From: Epiperipatus broadwayi
Lineage: Eukaryota; Onychophora; Udeonychophora; Euonychophora; Peripatidae
Direction of reading: 5' to 3'
Length of the DNA stretch: 64,000 bases
Assembly: GCA_028023455.1 (NCBI GenBank)
Contig: JAQFVV010006545.1
Coordinates: 246,001-310,000 of the forward strand
Shown: positions 62,363-64,000 of the stretch, piece by piece
How the letters are laid out: the number at the start of each line of letters is the position of its first letter
How positions within the stretch are numbered: the stretch's first letter is position 1
Position numbers and translations under genes: made by a program
The notes under the pieces: model-generated
What the model was told of the DNA's origin: nothing
The model's database searches: none
What the model saw: the letters and a program-made list of their open reading frames with translations, nothing else

Positions 62363-62862
62363 NNNNNNNNNNNNNNNNNNNNNNNNNNNNNNNNNNNNNN
62401 NNNNNNNNNNNNNNNNNNNNNNNNNNNNNNNNNNNNNNNNNNNNNNNNNNNNNNNNNNNNNNNNNNNNNNNNNNNNNNNNNNNNNNNNNNNNNNNNNNNN
62501 NNNNNNNNNNNNNNNNNNNNNNNNNNNNNNNNNNNNNNNNNNNNNNNNNNNNNNNNNNNNNNNNNNNNNNNNNNNNNNNNNNNNNNNNNNNNNNNNNNNN
62601 NNNNNNNNNNNNNNNNNNNNNNNNNNNNNNNNNNNNNNNNNNNNNNNNNNNNNNNNNNNNNNNNNNNNNNNNNNNNNNNNNNNNNNNNNNNNNNNNNNNN
62701 NNNNNNNNNNNNNNNNNNNNNNNNNNNNNNNNNNNNNNNNNNNNNNNNNNNNNNNNNNNNNNNNNNNNNNNNNNNNNNNNNNNNNNNNNNNNNNNNNNNN
62801 NNNNNNNNNNNNNNNNNNNNNNNNNNNNNNNNNNNNNNNNNNNNNNNNNNNNNNNNNNNNNN
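62363..62862. other. Assembly gap, 500 N
   Basis: Exactly 500 N, a round number, so a placeholder of unknown true size. Frames reading through it are meaningless. Confidence 1.
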
Positions 62863-64000
62863 TATTTCAAATATTCAACATTTTAACTTTCTTTAAAACT
62901 AACCTATGCTTGATCGATTCTAATATCTTATTCTATGCTTCTATTTTTCTTTCTATAATTGTAATTGGGATTTAAAAGTTACAAATTTAATTAAATAATA
63001 GGGTTATAATTACTAAGCTAGCAATTATATTATTTAATGTTAGTTTATGAATGATTTGAAAGAATGAAGGATGTGTGTACATTACATACAGAAATTTACA
63101 TTTACTAAATATTGAAAGAAAAGGAAGGATTAAATCTGTCAAATTATTTTTTTTGTACAATTTTATGTTAAAAGAGGAAATCTGTTTAATCAGATATCTA
63201 TCTTTGTAGCATTTTTTTTTTGTAAATGATTGTTTGTCACTTTGGGAGCTTAATTTGGATGGGAACTCTAATTTTGAAATTGTCTTATCTTAAGATCTAA
63301 AGAAGGAAGCTCAAAAATTTGAAATGTTACCTAGATGTAAAAAAAGAAAGGAAATAAGGATTAAGTCTATTTTTTTTTAAAAACAAAAGTGTCTGGAAAA
63401 AGAATTAAACTTTTCAGTGGAAAAATAATTTAGTTGAAAATAAATTAGAGAACTAATTAAAACAAATTTGTCCAAAAATAGCAAGTGACGCTATCTCTGA
63501 TTGGTTAAGTTAGTTAAAAATTGGATATAAAAAGCTGTCTGGAATTATTATTTATTTATTGTGATTATGATTCAGATTATTAAACTATTAAATTGAATGT
63601 TGAAAATATAAGAAATGGCTGGCTAGAAAAATTATATGTATGTCCCATCTTTTCTGGACCATCTGGGGAAGCTGCACATCACATAGGAAAGAAAATATGT
63701 TGTGTCTAAAATAATATTCTACACCTTTCAACTGACCAGAGAAATAAGATGTTTTTAATAGAAGGAAGAAAGCATTCACCTGCATTCAATGAAAGATGAA
63801 TTAATCTACTGATAAATATTAATCATCAAGTCCAATTAATTGTTCCAGCAACTAATTTTAAACTCAAGAAAATTTATAAATGTGAAAACAACCGCTGCAT
63901 TTCATCCACTAAGAATCATGCTTGACAGGAAGAGAAGAAAAATTAATATAATGATTTCCAAATTGTCCACTAAAGCAAATAACCTCAATAGAGTCATCAT
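62863..64000. repeat. Diverged long repeat, copy 2
   Basis: Parallels 24970-26300 in the same orientation: TTAACTTTCTTTAAAACTAA (62882), TTCTTTCTATAATTG (62948), GGCTGGCTAGAAAAATTATATG (63617), CACCTGCATT (63777), AAAATTTATAAATGTGAAAACAAC (63869), CACTAAAGCAAATAACCTCA (63968). It runs off the window end. No shared protein frame. Confidence 0.55.

Noticed and set aside
62262-62975. Long frames through the N stretch
   Set aside because: They consist of gap characters.

Overview
The window looks like AT-rich, repeat-dominated nuclear DNA of an invertebrate animal. The evidence is the mix of Penelope-like elements (PLEs), an RTE-type LINE, a Merlin DNA transposon, tRNA-derived SINEs with A-tails, long LTR retrotransposons, and long (AT)n and (TAA)n microsatellites. 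The phylum cannot be fixed from the sequence: arthropod is my first guess, mollusc or another invertebrate is possible. I found no convincing host protein gene, rRNA gene or functional tRNA gene. Almost every long reading frame belongs to a mobile element, and nearly all of these are broken.

Layout. 1-12,170 is a nest of LTR retrotransposon sequence. It contains an LTR element with 1.6-kb LTRs (LTR-A, 496-2064 and 10589-12168), a gag-like frame and no visible pol. Inside it lie inverted and direct repeats of its own non-coding modules, a minus-strand gag fragment, and a copy of a second family (LTR-B, about 5794-8040). 12,325-18,656 is a PLE bounded by (AT)n, with a 5' inverted copy of its own 3' end, a duplicated 3' segment (pLTR) and a Merlin transposon (14742-16446) inserted in its body. 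18,657-35,420 is largely non-coding, with three SINE copies (one at 20.1 kb, two minus-strand at 30.2 and 33.7 kb), a 300-bp (TAA)n, foldback repeats, a PLE end remnant and a hammerhead-ribozyme repeat pair (22.56-23.23 kb). 35,430-38,035 is a decayed LINE with ORF1 CCHC knuckles and an endonuclease start, ending at a 249-bp MITE. 39,446-40,034 is a compact unit with a second good hammerhead, flanked by a 13-bp direct repeat. 43,150-46,105 is a decayed RTE LINE. 47,293-51,864 holds an LTR-B element on the minus strand (LTR about 2.1 kb, internal region only about 0.5 kb). 55,254-59,572 holds two more PLEs between (AT)n tracts; one is an almost perfect 1-kb inverted repeat with a hammerhead ribozyme in each arm. 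62,363-62,862 is a 500-N gap, and the sequence after it is a diverged duplicate of 24.95-26.47 kb.

How the parts relate. PLE reverse transcriptase plus GIY-YIG endonuclease is the likely engine for the insertions that sit in or next to (AT)n and carry a 5' inverted copy of their own 3' end. The short hammerhead repeats (22.6, 23.0, 39.8, 47.2 kb) share this architecture and may be non-autonomous passengers of the PLE machinery. The two LTR families share a 3' internal module of about 80-bp units with the motif ACCTTAYGATGAGT, lack pol here, and would depend on enzymes supplied from elsewhere.
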